From Platerodrilus igneus (Eukaryota; Arthropoda; Insecta; Coleoptera; Lycidae): a DNA stretch of 64,000 bases. The stretch is taken from the NCBI GenBank assembly GCA_036346225.1, contig JARFIW010000839.1, positions 237,001 through 301,000 of the forward strand. Direction: 5' to 3'. The notes under the pieces were generated by a model that saw nothing but the letters and a program-made list of their open reading frames with translations, did no database searches and was not told the DNA's origin. The position numbers and the translations under genes are program-made. Numbering within the stretch: the first letter of the stretch is position 1; the number at the start of each line of letters is the position of its first letter. Of this stretch, positions 23,506 through 34,967 are shown one piece after another.

Positions 23506-23819
23506 CATTTATGGATTTTTGGTAGACCATATAATTTTGGAATTGAGCTGCTATAATTATTAAGTAATTTAGCTTCTTCATTAGTAATGAATTTTTTGTT
23601 TTTTAGTTCTTGTATTAATTTTAAGGTTTGTGCTTGAAAGCGAGATGTCGGGTCTACACGGATTTCTTTGTAAGTTAAAGGATCATTGAGTAAGGTATCT
23701 ATCTTCTGAATATAGTCAGTTTTTAAAATGGCTACACTTAAGTTTCCTTTATCAGCTTTTAATATTAGTAAATCACTATTTTCTTTTAAGTATTTACGAC
23801 ATTTGTTGAAGTCTAACAT
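23505..23819 (-). pseudogene. PLE-A RT N-terminal segment (fingers)
   Basis: A 104-residue frame with KADKGNLSVAIL and PKLYGLPKIHK, both diagnostic of Penelope RTs (the KADKG and GLPKIHK signatures). It ends at a stop just after PKIHK, so the frame is broken before motif A. It sits between the N-terminal extension (23939-24544) and the palm. Confidence 0.85.
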
Positions 23820-23938
23820 AAATTTTGATTTAACGTTCGAAGATTCATGTATAAAGTTAGTAATTATATTGGTAGTCTGAGCTCTACATAAATCTCTCTT
23901 TTTATTATCAATATTATCTATAATGGTTTCTAAATCAG

Positions 23939-24544
23939 CTAAAACATTGATAATTGTCTTGTTATTGATTTTGGTGGTATACTGAATTTTGGACCAAGAG
24001 ATAGAAAAGACTTAATGTCATCTGGAATGTCAAAGTCACTTATGTTTTTGAACCATTTGTCAAGATTATTAAAACTAAGAGTGTGGTTAGATTTTATTAG
24101 GTTAGTAATCTTTTTTAGGTTAGCTGTCTTAATTTTGTGAAACATTTTATTGTAATTTATAGTTTGTCTATGTTCGTATTCAGTATAAATATAAAGTGGT
24201 AAAGTGGTTGAAATCTTTTCTTTAATAGCCGTTAGTTCTTTGTACATCTTATTGAGTAAGTAGTGGGTTATTTTAATCTCTAAATTTAGAATTTTCTTTT
24301 TTAGCCTGTCATTAAAGCGTTGAACAATCGGGGCAATAATTTTACCATTACTTTCCAACAATGAATATAGGTTTTTTAAAGCTTCTGGAATATGTCTTGG
24401 CAAGATACATTTGCTTCTACATTGTAGCAGAAATATCTTCCTATTGCTAAATGATGCCAATTTGATGTTAATTTTAGACCAGTGTTTTAGGAGTATAGTG
24501 ATATTAGCTCCATAAGTTTTAGATATTCTTTGATAAAAACCCAT
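23939..24544 (-). pseudogene. PLE-A N-terminal extension
   Basis: A 201-residue frame beginning with an ATG at 24544, about 48 bp inside the upstream terminal repeat, which fits the PLE polyprotein start. It is Lys/Ile/Leu-rich with no recognised catalytic motif (for example SNRKIFLLQCRSKCILPRHI). PLE proteins carry an N-terminal region of this size before RT. It ends in a frameshift, with the frame resuming at about 23819. Confidence 0.65.
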
Positions 24545-24591
24545 ATTTCTTATAAACTTCTTTATAAAGATAACGACCTTAATTTCAATAT

Positions 24592-24704
24592 AAAATGGTA
24601 TTCTTTTGTAGGTTTCAGGTCTTCTTAAATAATCAGTACTGTTTTTTTATAAATCTAAGCTTTCGGATATATTCAATCCTTTGTCAAAGATACTAAAATA
24701 TACA
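24592..24704 (-). repeat. PLE-A pseudo-LTR, upstream copy
   Basis: Direct copy of 21711-21825, truncated at 24704 by the DNA transposon. Confidence 0.75.
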
Positions 24705-25242
24705 GAGCTTTATCAAGTAAAGTGGCCAAGAGAAATTACTGGAAGTTATTTTTAAGTTTCAATTTGTACCGCAAGGGGGAGTATTTGTTAAGTTCAATAA
24801 CAAAATTCAATTTTTCTCCCAAAATTTAAGCACATGGTATTATACTCAAGACGCGTATAGGCAGTTATCTTTATTATTCACAACTTTTATTTGAAACTTT
24901 TTTCTGTAGTTCGCACAAGGACAGCTGTAGGACCTGGTAAATTGGTTTACATGTAAATAGGGTTATCTTACAATGCCCATGTTAGAATTTAATAATCTTA
25001 GAATCGTTTGAAAGAGAATTTCTCAGGGATCAAGAAAAACGACTAAATTGATTTTTCTAATTTTTTCTAAATATGTTAGAGGGCGCTTTTTCCAATCATG
25101 CCAATTTTTGTTCATTTAGTTAAAAAATTTAAATGGAAAGACATATTTATGAAAGGGGAATTGAATGAAGGGTAAAAAAACAAAGATTTTAGTGAAAATC
25201 GCACCTGATATCTTTAATGGTTCTTAAGTTATTGCAAAAAGC
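24705..25242 (+). repeat. Left long TIR of the DNA transposon
   Basis: Inverted match to 26963-27520, ending at the ATTGCAAAAAGC block. Single-base changes and short indels are scattered along it. Confidence 0.85.
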
Positions 25243-25554
25243 ATGTGCATTTTAGAGATCTATCCCAGTACTAATTAGAATTTTCCTGAATTTTCAGATC
25301 AAATATTTGAAATTATTTAGTCATAAATATTATTATAACAGATGTTCAAAAGTGCCTTTCATTTAGTGACGATGTTTATAAACATTAATAATATGTCGCT
25401 AATAGATCCCTTTAGAATGCATCAAGTAGGCGATGAAAACAAAAACATCCATATCTATCCACAGGTATAACTCTGTCCTACTAGTTATTGTTATAGTAGT
25501 TAAATCGTGTATACTCTGTGTGTAAGTTTGTTTGTTAATTTTGAACTACAGAAA

Positions 25555-26560
25555 TGTCTTTCTCTAATGCTGAAGCTCATGACATGCTTAGAATTTACTT
25601 TTAAAGTTTTGAAAACGCGGCTATTGCTGAGCGTGAATATGCAATGGCATATCTTGAAAGAAAACAAAATGGTATTTACACGATTGGCAAAACGTTTAAG
25701 AGAAATAGGGCGTGTGCATCCAATTAAAATGCCCACAAGAAAACGTACAATTACAAATGAAAACAGTGTTATAAATTTTCTTGCGTGCGTTGAAGCAGAT
25801 CCGCATGTAAGTACCAGGCAACTTTCTGCAAATTTTGGGATACCTTCGACATCAGTGCATCGTATTCTAATAAGCCACAAATTGCATCCATATCATGCAG
25901 TTTTGCACCAGAACCTGTTGGATATCGATACCGACAGAAGATTGAATCATTGCCATTGGTTGAAAGATATGTGCACCGAATATCCCTCATTCTTGTCCCG
26001 CATATTATGGGCAGATGAAGCTACCTTTAGTAGCGATGAAGGAGTAAATTTACATAATATGCATTATTGGTCTGAAACTAATCCTCACTGGATGCTACAA
26101 GTTGATCACCAACACAGGTGGAGTGTAAATGTTTGGTGCGGCATTATTGAAAACAGAATTTTAGGCCCATTTGTTATTAATGGAAATTTGAATGGAGCAA
26201 CATACTTGCATTTTTTGGTCAACAATCTACCTGAACTTTTGGAGGCTGTTTCACTAGAAACTAGGCAGAACATGTGGTTTCAGCATGACGGTTGCCCAGT
26301 ACATTATTCCGTGGAAGTTAGAAATTATTTAAAAACGTCCTTCCCAAATCGCTGGATGGGAAGAGGAAGTTTATTTCCTTGACCGGTTAGATCACCAGAT
26401 CTTACTGTTTTAGACTTTTATTTATGGGGAAGGCTAAAAGATATGGTTTTCCAAACACGACCTACCACACGCGAGGATATGATTGCTCGAATTTAAAACG
26501 CCATAACAAGCATTTGAAGAGCCAAAATTAAAACTGCACCCATCGAAGATTAGAAAAATG
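25555..26560 (+). pseudogene. DUF4817/mariner-like transposase, broken
   Basis: The probable original start is the ATG at 25555 (SNAEAHDMLRIY, as in DUF4817 N-termini). A stop codon follows about 16 codons later, then a frameshift, after which a long frame runs to 26382. It contains a helix-turn-helix segment (STRQLSANFGIPSTSVHRIL), then ILWADEATFS (first catalytic Asp), SVNVWCGII, and FQHDGCPVHYS (second Asp). After GRGSLFP a TGA replaces the expected Trp codon; beyond it SPDLTVLDFYLWG carries the third acidic residue. The cut-and-paste transposase would act on the flanking TIRs. Three lesions make it a pseudogene. Confidence 0.85.
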
Positions 26561-26962
26561 TATTTTTAATTATGGAAGGCACTTTGAACATGTGTTGTAA
26601 TAATGTTAGCTGTTTATTGTTCGCTTTAGTTGTTCTGTTTGTGTGCGTTAAATATATATATTTAGTTTTACCAGATGACTAAAACTGGTAACCAAAAACG
26701 GCCTTTTCTTAGGGCTACAACATTAGCCATTGAAAACCCGCATTTTCCTCAGATTTATTATTATTATTATTAATGCTTAATCGACTGCAAGGAAAGACAA
26801 CGTTGTTTGTAATTGTTTTTGAGACTCTGTTAGCGTAATAATGTATGTAAGCAAAAATCACAATTCTGTATTTCCTTTTCTTTAAAATGAAGAATAACTA
26901 AATAATTCAAAACGCTATTTAATCCAAAATTCAAGGAAGTGCATATTTTTTAATATGAATAC

Positions 26963-27520
26963 GCTTTTTGCAATAACTTAAGAACCATTAAAGATATCGA
27001 GATGCGATTTTCACTAAAATCTTTGTTTTTTTACCCTTCATTCAATTCCCCATTGATAAATATGTCTTTCCATTTAAATTTTTTAAGTAAATGAACAAAA
27101 ACTGACTGGCATGATTGGAAAAAGCGCCCTCTAACATATTTAGAAAACATTAGAAAAATCAATTTAGTCGTTTTTCTTAATCCCTGAGAAATTCTCTTTC
27201 AAACGATTCTAAGATTATTAAATTCTAACATGGGCATTGTAAGATAACCCTATTTACATGTAAAACAATTCACCAGGTCCTGCAGCTGTCCTTGTGCGAT
27301 CTACAGAAAAAAGTTTCAAATAAAAGGTTGTGAATAATAAAGATAACTGCCTATTCGCGTTTTGAGCATAATACCTTGTGCCTAATTTTTGGGAGAAAAA
27401 TTGAATTTTGTTGTTGACCCTAGCAAATACTCCTCCTTGCGGTAGAAATTGAAACTTAAAAATAATTTCCAGTAATTTCTGTTGGTCACTTTACTTAATA
27501 AATTTTTTTCCGCAAAGCTC
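26963..27520 (-). repeat. Right long TIR of the DNA transposon
   Basis: Inverted counterpart of 24705-25242, ending GCAAAGCTC before TA. The interval 26580-26960 between transposase and TIR is AT-rich and holds nothing else. Confidence 0.85.
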
Positions 27521-27538
27521 TAGGCCTTATGCTTTATG

Positions 27539-27539
<1 letters not shown>

Positions 27540-27576
<37 letters not shown>
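27540..27576. repeat. (TA)n array
   Basis: Short TA array between the DNA transposon and LTR copy E. Confidence 0.95.
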
Positions 27577-29643
27577 TGCTGCGCATCGGGGATCAATTAC
27601 TGGAACTCCCTAAAAAATATTCAAGCCCTAACGCTGGGCCGTCATAAGAGTGCTGCAGATTGGGGATCAATGGGTTTAACCTCTCCAGCGTCAACAATCG
27701 ATTTTCAAAAAAAAACATAAAATTTTATAAAAATATTCTTTACCTGGATTCTTCTGCTGCAACAGAATATCTTCAGCAGCTTCCATGGCGAACTCAGCTG
27801 TGCCTCATCATGGATACCTAAATTTTCAATCATTCTTCCCGCCCATTCACACACCATTCACTAAAATCACAAATAATACAACAATCATACAATTTTTATT
27901 TACCGCTATTTACAAAAATTATTCACAGATATGTACAGTTTGGTACTCTAGTTACAACTCAATAAGTACGATTTTTGTAAAGTCCTTGTTTTAAAATTTT
28001 AATTGTAAACACATTTAATACAACAGGAGTAAATGGGCCCCAAATAATTCCCTATATTTATTATTACACACTGGAGTATGGTGAGCTCATAATAACCCAG
28101 TTTATTAAAGTATGTTTTTCACCTAGCATAAAATTACTACAAAATTAATAACCCATGTACTCTTAACAATCTAAGTTAAATTCGTAATGAAATTTAGTAA
28201 TCTTTACATACACTTTCTTCTTTTTATATTTAAAATACCTTCATAATAGTCAAGTACACGTATCTTTTCCAATACGTTAAAAAAAACATAAATAACCCCT
28301 AGAGATTACTCACACATCACAAATAATGCCAACAGTTTATCAAATAACAGCAAATTCAAATGATTTACCTGGAAAATGCTTCAAGGCTCAATCTCCGTAG
28401 ATGAAGGTATCCAGAACCCCTTTTCTTCGACTGACTATGCGCTCATACATCCCCGCATCCAAATTCTCGTATCTTCCACTTGTGTTTAGTGCTTTATTAA
28501 ATTACTACCGTGACATGGTATTGGTTGGACCTCAGTTTAATTTAAATCACTCGCCACTACTAGCGTTAATAACTACAAGGCCCCCAAATACCAAGTTATA
28601 AAAGCTAGTACTACCGTACTATATTACAAATAAATATTAATACTCACAAAACTCTACTATAACGTCGGTTTGTTGTTTTACGTAGCAAAAGCGATGCGAA
28701 ATCAAGAGTAGTAAAGAAAAACTTAATAACTTCCATCCCGTATTTATACGATTCAAATGTAACCTCCCGGATCCACTTAACGCGAAATAGTCAATTTAAA
28801 ATAATATTTCTGCAAATTTTGGATATAACCGCCTTAAAGCTCCTAGAATTTTTAGCTCGTGAACACGCTGTATAATCCGAAAAACGCAATCACTTGACGC
28901 GTGTTCGTCTGTTTATCAACTATTCGTCTCAACCAATGATTCAGTCCTGTGACATCATATAACTCCGTCTGTAATATTGTTATCTCTGTCTTATGCATAT
29001 TAGATGTCGCGTTCCAACCTTACTTGAGTGGTAGAAAATCGATATTGCTGACCGCGTCCACGTGAGTTGAATACGTGCTGCAGAAATTGAATGCTTTTAT
29101 ACCCGTCTTTATCTGTGGAATCGTATTGATTGTGCATACCTTCTGCTTTTTAAGAAACTCTTGTTAGCTTTTATGCAAAGCCACTGACAGTTGAACAATA
29201 TTTTCCTTGAAACCCGCTTCATTATGTTCGCAAATACAAAGAAGATGACCTTTCAAACATGCAGGTGTTCCTAATTGATCGTTTAAAATAACAATTCTTG
29301 GAGCTTATTTCACGGCATTCGATATAATTAACGTCCGTGTTTGTGACAACGAACCCTTTTTGAATTGGGATTATTGATTTTATATACCCCGATGCATTTT
29401 CTGACGTTATTACACGTTGAATTAAATAAATAAAATTAATTATGCCTTTCTATTTGTTTTTAAAACTGATTTTCCTTTATGAATTTATTACTTTTCAATC
29501 ATTAATTATAGAATAACGTCAAAACTTGTTCGTTTAAATTAAATACATGAAATAAATTTTGCCCGTAATTAAATTGTTCTTTTTTCTATACAAGGTGCTT
29601 AAAATTGCATTGCTTACCCCAAATTTAACCCTTTAAATTCACT

Positions 29644-29646
<3 letters not shown>
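27577..29646 (-). mobile_element. Solo LTR of family L (copy E)
   Basis: The left end TGCTGCGC and right end CACTACA touch TA arrays on both sides. Landmarks are GTGAGCTCATAATAACCCAG (28081-28100), a reverse AATAAA near 27896-27902 and AGAAAATCGATATTGCTG (29033-29050). The left end contains GGGGATCAAT twice around a GCCCTAACGCTGGGCCGTCA module (about 27625-27644), another duplicated LTR-end/PBS junction. Length is 2.07 kb. Frames inside are not genes. Confidence 0.75.
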
Positions 29647-29686
<40 letters not shown>

Positions 29687-29750
29687 TGTAGTTTCTCGAA
29701 CGGAAGTAATATAAATATAGTTATTATGTTTTTTGGGATACACTCGTTCG

Positions 29751-29786
<36 letters not shown>
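29647..29786. repeat. Two (TA)n arrays with a 70-bp insert
   Basis: TA arrays at 29647-29682 and 29753-29786 flank a unique stretch of about 70 bp with TCTCGAACGG and ACTCGTTCG. The insert was not recognised. Confidence 0.85.
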
Positions 29787-29789
<3 letters not shown>

Positions 29790-30077
29790 TTTAAATTATT
29801 GATTTTCTATACTTGAAAACTTCGTTTCTGCTTTCATGCGCTTAATTTAAAATTATTACAATTTAATTATGCGTATCCTTGAGTTTTATCTACTCTAAAG
29901 CTTTTCCCTTTGTGCAATTTTACCATTCTAATTTAGAATTACAAAATCTGTTAATAACCGTCCGTCTTTGCTATCTAAACTGATTAATTTGGCGCGTAAA
30001 TAAATTGTTTCTATTTTCTATATACACAGTTGATAAAATTTTATTGTCTAGATCTATTTAACCTATAATTCCACGTA
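29787..30077 (-). repeat. Partial 3' LTR of copy 2
   Basis: Matches the 36848-37073 end of the 5' LTR. It retains a segment with GGCGCGTAAATAAATTG and CAGTTGATAAAATTTTATTG that the 5' LTR lacks, so the LTRs differ by indels. It is truncated on the left at a TA array. Confidence 0.75.
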
Positions 30078-30690
30078 ATAATCCCTCTATTTCAATTCAC
30101 AGAAAACTCATCACATTTTCTTGAATTGAAATAGGTGGACTAATTCCTACTACCTAATCTTACATGATATTTCTAAACACCTATATTCTCACCTAACTCT
30201 ACCTATGCCTATCTATTCAAAGTATTACCCATTATCTACCTATTCCTACCTATTTCTATATATCTTTAATTATTTCTATCTATCTACACCTATCTTTATT
30301 TATAACTATCTATTCACATCTATCACTACTTGTTAATTAGCTATTTCTATCTATCACTTACTTTTCACCCTCTATTTTTATTTATTTCCCTTTACCTTTT
30401 GTCGAGTACTATCTATCTTTAAGTAACTCCCTTCTGTTCTTCTATACCTATCTTCTATTTCTTGAAGTTCCTTCTACTTATGTACAATTGTTTATATTTA
30501 TAATTACCCATTTCTATTACTATCTATTTATTATACTAACTACTCACACCTAACTCTATGCCTACCTCTAACTATCTCCCCTTATTTATCCTATTCATAA
30601 TTCTATTTCTCTATATACACCTATCTCTATCCCTATCTATTTAAATTCAATTCTAACTATTCACCTATAATTATATTTTCATCTATTAAG
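30078..30690 (-). other. Extended C-poor, purine-rich tract of copy 2
   Basis: Sense strand dominated by A, G and T with repeats such as ATAGGTAGAAATAG and AGATAGGTGTAGATAG. It separates the end of integrase from the 3' LTR, at the same place as 16166-16720 in copy 1, although the sequences are not simply alignable by eye. Next to the LTR it reads AATAGAGGGAT, the candidate polypurine tract. Confidence 0.65.
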
Positions 30691-30741
30691 TGTCATTTCT
30701 CTCATTTGGACTCTCCTCTGGTGTATACGGAAACAACAGGC

Positions 30742-31428
30742 TCACATGAAATTTTCCCCTCTCTGCCTGTGTCTCCACATCTCACGCCTGCCTACCTTTA
30801 TACTTCTCACTGTCACAAGATTTCCAATTTTGAACTTCACCCTTTTTCGAATTCTCGCATTCATCTTCTGTGTGTATTTGTCCGCCCTCCTTCTTAACTT
30901 CTCCCTGACATCAAACAACAATTGCTGAAATTTATTCTCTCGAAGCGCAATCTGCCAAGGTCTCTCAGGGTATTGCTGTCTCATCAGCATTCTGGGACTG
31001 GTTTCTGTAACCGTGCTCGGAGTTTCATTTATGAATGATTCGACTTTAGACAGATTGTCCTCCCATAGTCGATAATCTCTGTATGATGCCAGACGTAAGA
31101 ATTTCAAGATCTCCTGAATATATCGCTCAGCTGGGATCGCCTGAGGATGTCTTATGCTGCAGAAAACTACCTGTATGCTCTGTATTACATCTTGACGTGT
31201 GATTTTGTACTTGCCCAATGTACACAGATGACATAATTTGATCACTGATTTAACAATACCAATGTCTTTAACTGAGAAAAATGTTTCCCTAAATATCAGC
31301 CAAGGTTTCCTGATGCCTATGTGTCCATACTTGACATGAAGATCCTTCACAATTAGCTCCGCTTGCACCCTATCTACTACACATAACTCAAGATTCTGTA
31401 CTCTCTTGCACAGAAATTCATCTATCAC
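30742..31428 (-). pseudogene. Integrase remnant of copy 2
   Basis: A 228-residue frame with an HHCC zinc-binding N-terminus (HVKYGHIG then CHLC), followed directly by FCSIRHPQAIPAERYIQEIL and FINETPSTVTETSPRMLM, the far end of a gypsy integrase core and its C-terminal region (KFKIGNLVTVRS). The part with the first two catalytic Asp residues is missing between about residues 80 and 90; the Glu of PAERYI may be the third catalytic acid. The deletion makes it inactive. In intact elements integrase inserts the cDNA into the genome. Confidence 0.8.
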
Positions 31429-31560
31429 CGGTAATTTTTAAATTCCGGTTCAGTTTCCAAACGTCTTTTGATGCGTAGTAGGTCTTCACTCTGCTCCTGA
31501 TTCCTCATTATTTCTTCCTGTTCATGTATGGATCCATCTTGTAGTAAAACGTTTATGGTA

Positions 31561-31833
31561 TCATGACGTTTTATTTTCATTATCCTTGCTCCGACTGAAC
31601 GCATCCCCTATGAAATTATTTTCTCCTTTTATATATCTTATCTCAAAATCAAACCCTTGTAGCAACAAACCCCACCGATACACTCTATTATTCGAAAATC
31701 GAGTATTCATCAGGGCACACAACGCTGAATGGTCCGTCTCAATGACAAAATGCCGATCTATGAGATAAAACTTCAGTTTGTTCACACCAAAAACCACTGC
31801 TGCCATCTCCTTCTCACTAATCGTGTAATTCAA
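31561..31833 (-). pseudogene. RNase H segment of copy 2
   Basis: A 90-residue frame with ISEKEMAAVVFGVNKLKFYL and VIETDHSALCALM, the second half of a gypsy RNase H (ETDH is the usual TDH motif). The first half (LLTDASNSALAAELS) ends the RT frame at 31880, one frame away. A stop and frameshift near 31860-31880 separate them. RNase H would degrade the RNA strand during reverse transcription. Confidence 0.8.
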
Positions 31834-31879
31834 CTCATGCTGCTTCAGTGTCCGTGAAACAAACGATATGGGAACCTCC

Positions 31880-32669
31880 TCACCATCTTAATTTTGATAG
31901 TTCGGCCGCTAAGGCACTATTCGATGCATCCGTCAGTAATATAAATTTTACATCAAATCTGGGATGCCTCAAAATTAGTTGTTCGTGAAACTGCTCCAAC
32001 AGGGTTAAATACGCTGCCTCTTGGCTCTCTGGCCACTTCCATTTGACTCCTTTATTTAAGAGTTTGATCAGCGGCCCTGCTTTCTCTGAAAATGCTGGTA
32101 CAAACTTCTTATAAAAATTGAGAACTCCCAAAAATGCTCTTAGTTTTCTGATATTATTAGGTCTCGGATATATCAAAGTTTCTGACAATCTTTCTTTGTC
32201 TATACACATACCCTCATGTTTTACACCATATCCTAAAAATTTCACGGTCTTTGAAAAGAACTCACACTTGTCAATGTTTAACCTTAATCCTGCTAACTTC
32301 AGCTCTAGTAAAACCCTCTCTAAATGAGCATAATGTTCCTTTTCAGTTTCGCTAAAAATCAAAATATTATCCACATAATGTATGCAAAACTGCTCATATG
32401 CCCTTAAAATTGCCTGCATAGCTTTAATTAATGCTACACTCGACGTCGACAAACCATACGGTACTACTTTAAAGTTGTACACTTTCCCTTCCACGGAAAA
32501 ACCCCGTATACCTTCTAGACTCTTTGTGTAATGAAATTAGCCAGAAAGAATTCCTTAAATCTAATTTGCTGAATATAAATTTGTCACTTAATCTGGTCAA
32601 AAGTGTGTCCATGGACGGTGGACAATGAAATTGTGGCTTTGCCCTTTGATTAATCTTCCTTGCATCCAA
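31880..32669 (-). pseudogene. Reverse transcriptase palm/thumb of copy 2
   Basis: Two overlapping frames (32469-32669 and 31880-32494) carry motif A (FSKLDLRNSFWLISL), VVPYGLSTSS, and motif C as IHYVDNILIFS. The second Asp of the YVDD box is Asn here, which should abolish polymerase activity. ECKFF-like EFFSKTVKFLGY and ALRAFLG-like RKLRAFLGVLNFYKKF are the standard thumb motifs. The frame continues into RNase H. A frameshift near 32490 also breaks it. Confidence 0.85.
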
Positions 32670-34090
32670 ACATAAACGAATACTATTATCCTTTTCTTAA
32701 CAACAACTAATGGATTTATAAAATGTGTATTCGAGAACTCGATTATGCCATCATTCGACATTCTCGTCAATTTTTGATTCACCAACTCCCTATATGCTGC
32801 CGGTGTTGGATATACTTTTGCATTAAATAGTTCAGAATTGTCTACCTCTGAAACATGTTCGTAATTTAATGCTGTGCTTGCCTCTACTCCTACTAACCCT
32901 GTATGTTTTTGTAATAACTCTTGTACCTCTTCTAACTTTTCCTCAGGGCATTTAATAGTGTCAATCTCTTTCACTTGTTCCTCATCTACCTCCATAACAT
33001 TAATACATAACCCCATGTCATCCTCTGTGACCTCATAACTTGCCTTCCAGGGCAATATTATATTCCTAATCCTAACTACCTTCATCTCCATATCTATTAC
33101 TACTCCTAGTATCCCTTTAAACTTTAATCCAGGTACAATTATGAATTCCTGCTCACAGCTTATTGAACCTAACTCTACTTTTAAAACAACTACACTCTTC
33201 ACTACCGCAAATCGCTTTTTATCCGGCGCTACCAGGTGACTTCTTTTTATTGGCATAATTCTGTCGCACACCTTTTCTTTAATTTTGTTGACAAATTCCT
33301 CCGATTCTATACTCGTGTCAGCTCCTAAATCCAACAACGCTCCTAAATTTTTCTCAAAAATTTTAACATCAACTATAGGCAAACAAAAATTTTCTTTAAT
33401 TTTTGGCTCCACTTCTTCCTCAATTTTTAAAAATTCTTTCGGATGTTCGTATTTGTACACAATGACGTCTAGTGGTTTGTCCTTGTCAAAAAATCCTGTC
33501 TCCCTACTCGGTTCTGATCTTGCTACTACTTTTGCATATGCCCTCGGCGTTTCTACCCTGTTAGTGCTGTCACTTTCTCTATTGTTTGTCGTTGTCTGTG
33601 TCCCCCTCATGTCCAGTGAACTGTTTTGTCTGGGTACCCCAGGTCTTGGTGCGGGTCCTCTACCTACACTATTACTCCTAAAGAATGACCGTCGTGGTTC
33701 CCCGTTCTGTCGGTGGTTAAATTGAAAATTTGTCCCCCGTCTTGAATAGTTGTCCCTTCTATTTTCAAACCTAACCGTGTTCACTTGTCGTTTCCTTGTC
33801 TCACGAAGTGGTCCACTCCTTAGATCATCATACCTCTGCAGATAATCTAAAAACATTTTCCTATCCACGATATTCTGCAACGCCACATGTTGCCGAACCT
33901 CAACCTCAAAATGTCGTGAAAGGTATTTTATAATCTGTCGGTCTGTTAACGGCGGATTTAGTTGTTTGACCATGATATACTTTCGTATAGCATACTGCTC
34001 CCTACTTCCTGCAAATTCCCCTTTATATTTCCCAGTTATTAAATTGTCACGTGCTTGGTCTTGTCTGTGGTCGCTCCAGTAGTGCTTCAA
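32597..34090 (-). pseudogene. Gag C-terminal part fused to protease and RT start, copy 2
   Basis: A 497-residue frame runs from mid-Gag (QDQARDNLITGKYKGEFAGS) through an Arg-rich tail, a protease segment (GALLDLGADTSIESEEFV) and a linker to the start of RT (THFINPLVVVKK). Gag and pol are therefore in one frame, without the frameshift many retrotransposons use. The protease active site reads Asp-Leu-Gly instead of Asp-Thr/Ser-Gly. The frame shifts right after VVVKK, so RT resumes elsewhere. Confidence 0.85.
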
Positions 34091-34824
34091 AAATCTGTCC
34101 TCAAATTCACTGTATGTCTCTATCTCCTGTCCTATGAGATTATACCAGGCCTCAGCATGTTTTTCAGCAACGCCTTTACAATATTAGCTTTGCCTGTTTA
34201 TCAAATAAATTGCCCACTAAATCTTTAATATTATTTATAAAAATTTGAGGGTTCACCCTGCTATCCCCATAAAAATTCATCTGTTAATCCAGTGACATAT
34301 TTCTTGTTACAAATCTGGGACCATCCCCCATCAAAGTCGATACATTCTGTTTAATTCCGCTTACTTCTTTCTCAACCCTACCTAGCTGATCCCTACATGA
34401 ATCTGTTACCTCAGTTATTTTTACATTGATCTCATCTTCACAGAAGATTCTACCTCCGTTCTTAATTGTCCTATTTCCTGACTCAAACCTCTTAAATCAC
34501 GTTCATTTTTATCAACCCCATTTTCTACTTCTCCCATTTTTACTGTTAAACTACTTTTAAAATCCAAAAATTCTCTCGTCGATTTATCTATTTTTTCGCT
34601 AATTTGCTAAAACTTCCTGTTCGATTCATCTCTAACCCCGCTTAGTGTTTCAGTCATTCTCTCAAGCATCTTCATTATCATCTCATTTCCTTGGTCCCCT
34701 ATTCTGTCCTCGACTGATCCCTACTACCTACGGCTTCGTCTATTTTTCCTAATTTATCAAATAACGCACTATCGTCACTTCCAATTTTAACTTCTTGTCT
34801 CCTTAACCACTCTTTCCTCTGCAT
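34091..34824 (-). pseudogene. Gag N-terminal part, copy 2
   Basis: The probable start is the ATG at 34824 (MQRKEWLRRQEVKIGS), matching the start inferred for copy 1. A stop follows about 40 codons later (after SRDQSRTE), and further lesions are spread to 34091, where the long frame takes over. The region corresponds to the coiled-coil and N-terminal capsid parts of copy 1. Confidence 0.65.
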
Positions 34825-34944
34825 ACGTTCAAATCACTTCCTCACAGACTTAAAAATATTTACAAATATACACTGCACACACTCTTTCTCAGCTCACCAG
34901 TTTCCTGGAATAAAATTCTCGGATTTTTTTTAGGAATCAAACCC

Positions 34945-34961
34945 TCACGTTCGGGTCGCCA
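34945..34961 (-). promoter_or_regulatory. Primer-binding site of copy 2
   Basis: TGGCGACCCGAACGTGA on the minus strand, six bases after the LTR end TGCTGTGG (34968). Identical over 17 bases to the PBS of copy 1. Confidence 0.75.
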
Positions 34962-34967
34962 TAAAAT

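Larger units (their letters stand above)
21711..24704 (-). mobile_element. Penelope-like retroelement PLE-A with direct terminal repeats
   Basis: A direct repeat of about 115 bp starting AAAATGGTATTCTTTT occurs at 21711-21825 and 24592-24704, flanking a broken PLE reading frame on the minus strand. Such direct pseudo-LTRs are typical of Penelope elements. The body is about 3 kb and encodes RT followed by GIY-YIG endonuclease. The right repeat is cut by the DNA transposon at 24705. A (TG)n run (22036-22064) lies in the 3' part. Multiple frameshifts and a changed catalytic residue show the copy is dead. Confidence 0.85.
24705..27520 (+). mobile_element. Tc1/mariner-type DNA transposon with TIRs of about 540 bp
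   Basis: Terminal inverted repeats 24705-25242 and 26963-27520 begin GAGCTTT and share AAGTAAAGTG, AATTACTGGAA and many longer blocks, with small indels (a gap of about 12 bp near the left tip). A TA follows the right end (27521-27522) and a TA lies two bases before the left end, compatible with TA target duplication. One broken transposase gene lies between the TIRs. It is inserted in the upstream terminal repeat of PLE-A, so it is younger than PLE-A. Confidence 0.85.

Noticed and set aside
25500..25880. 126-residue minus-strand frame opposite the transposase
   Set aside because: It is an antisense shadow of the transposase coding region.
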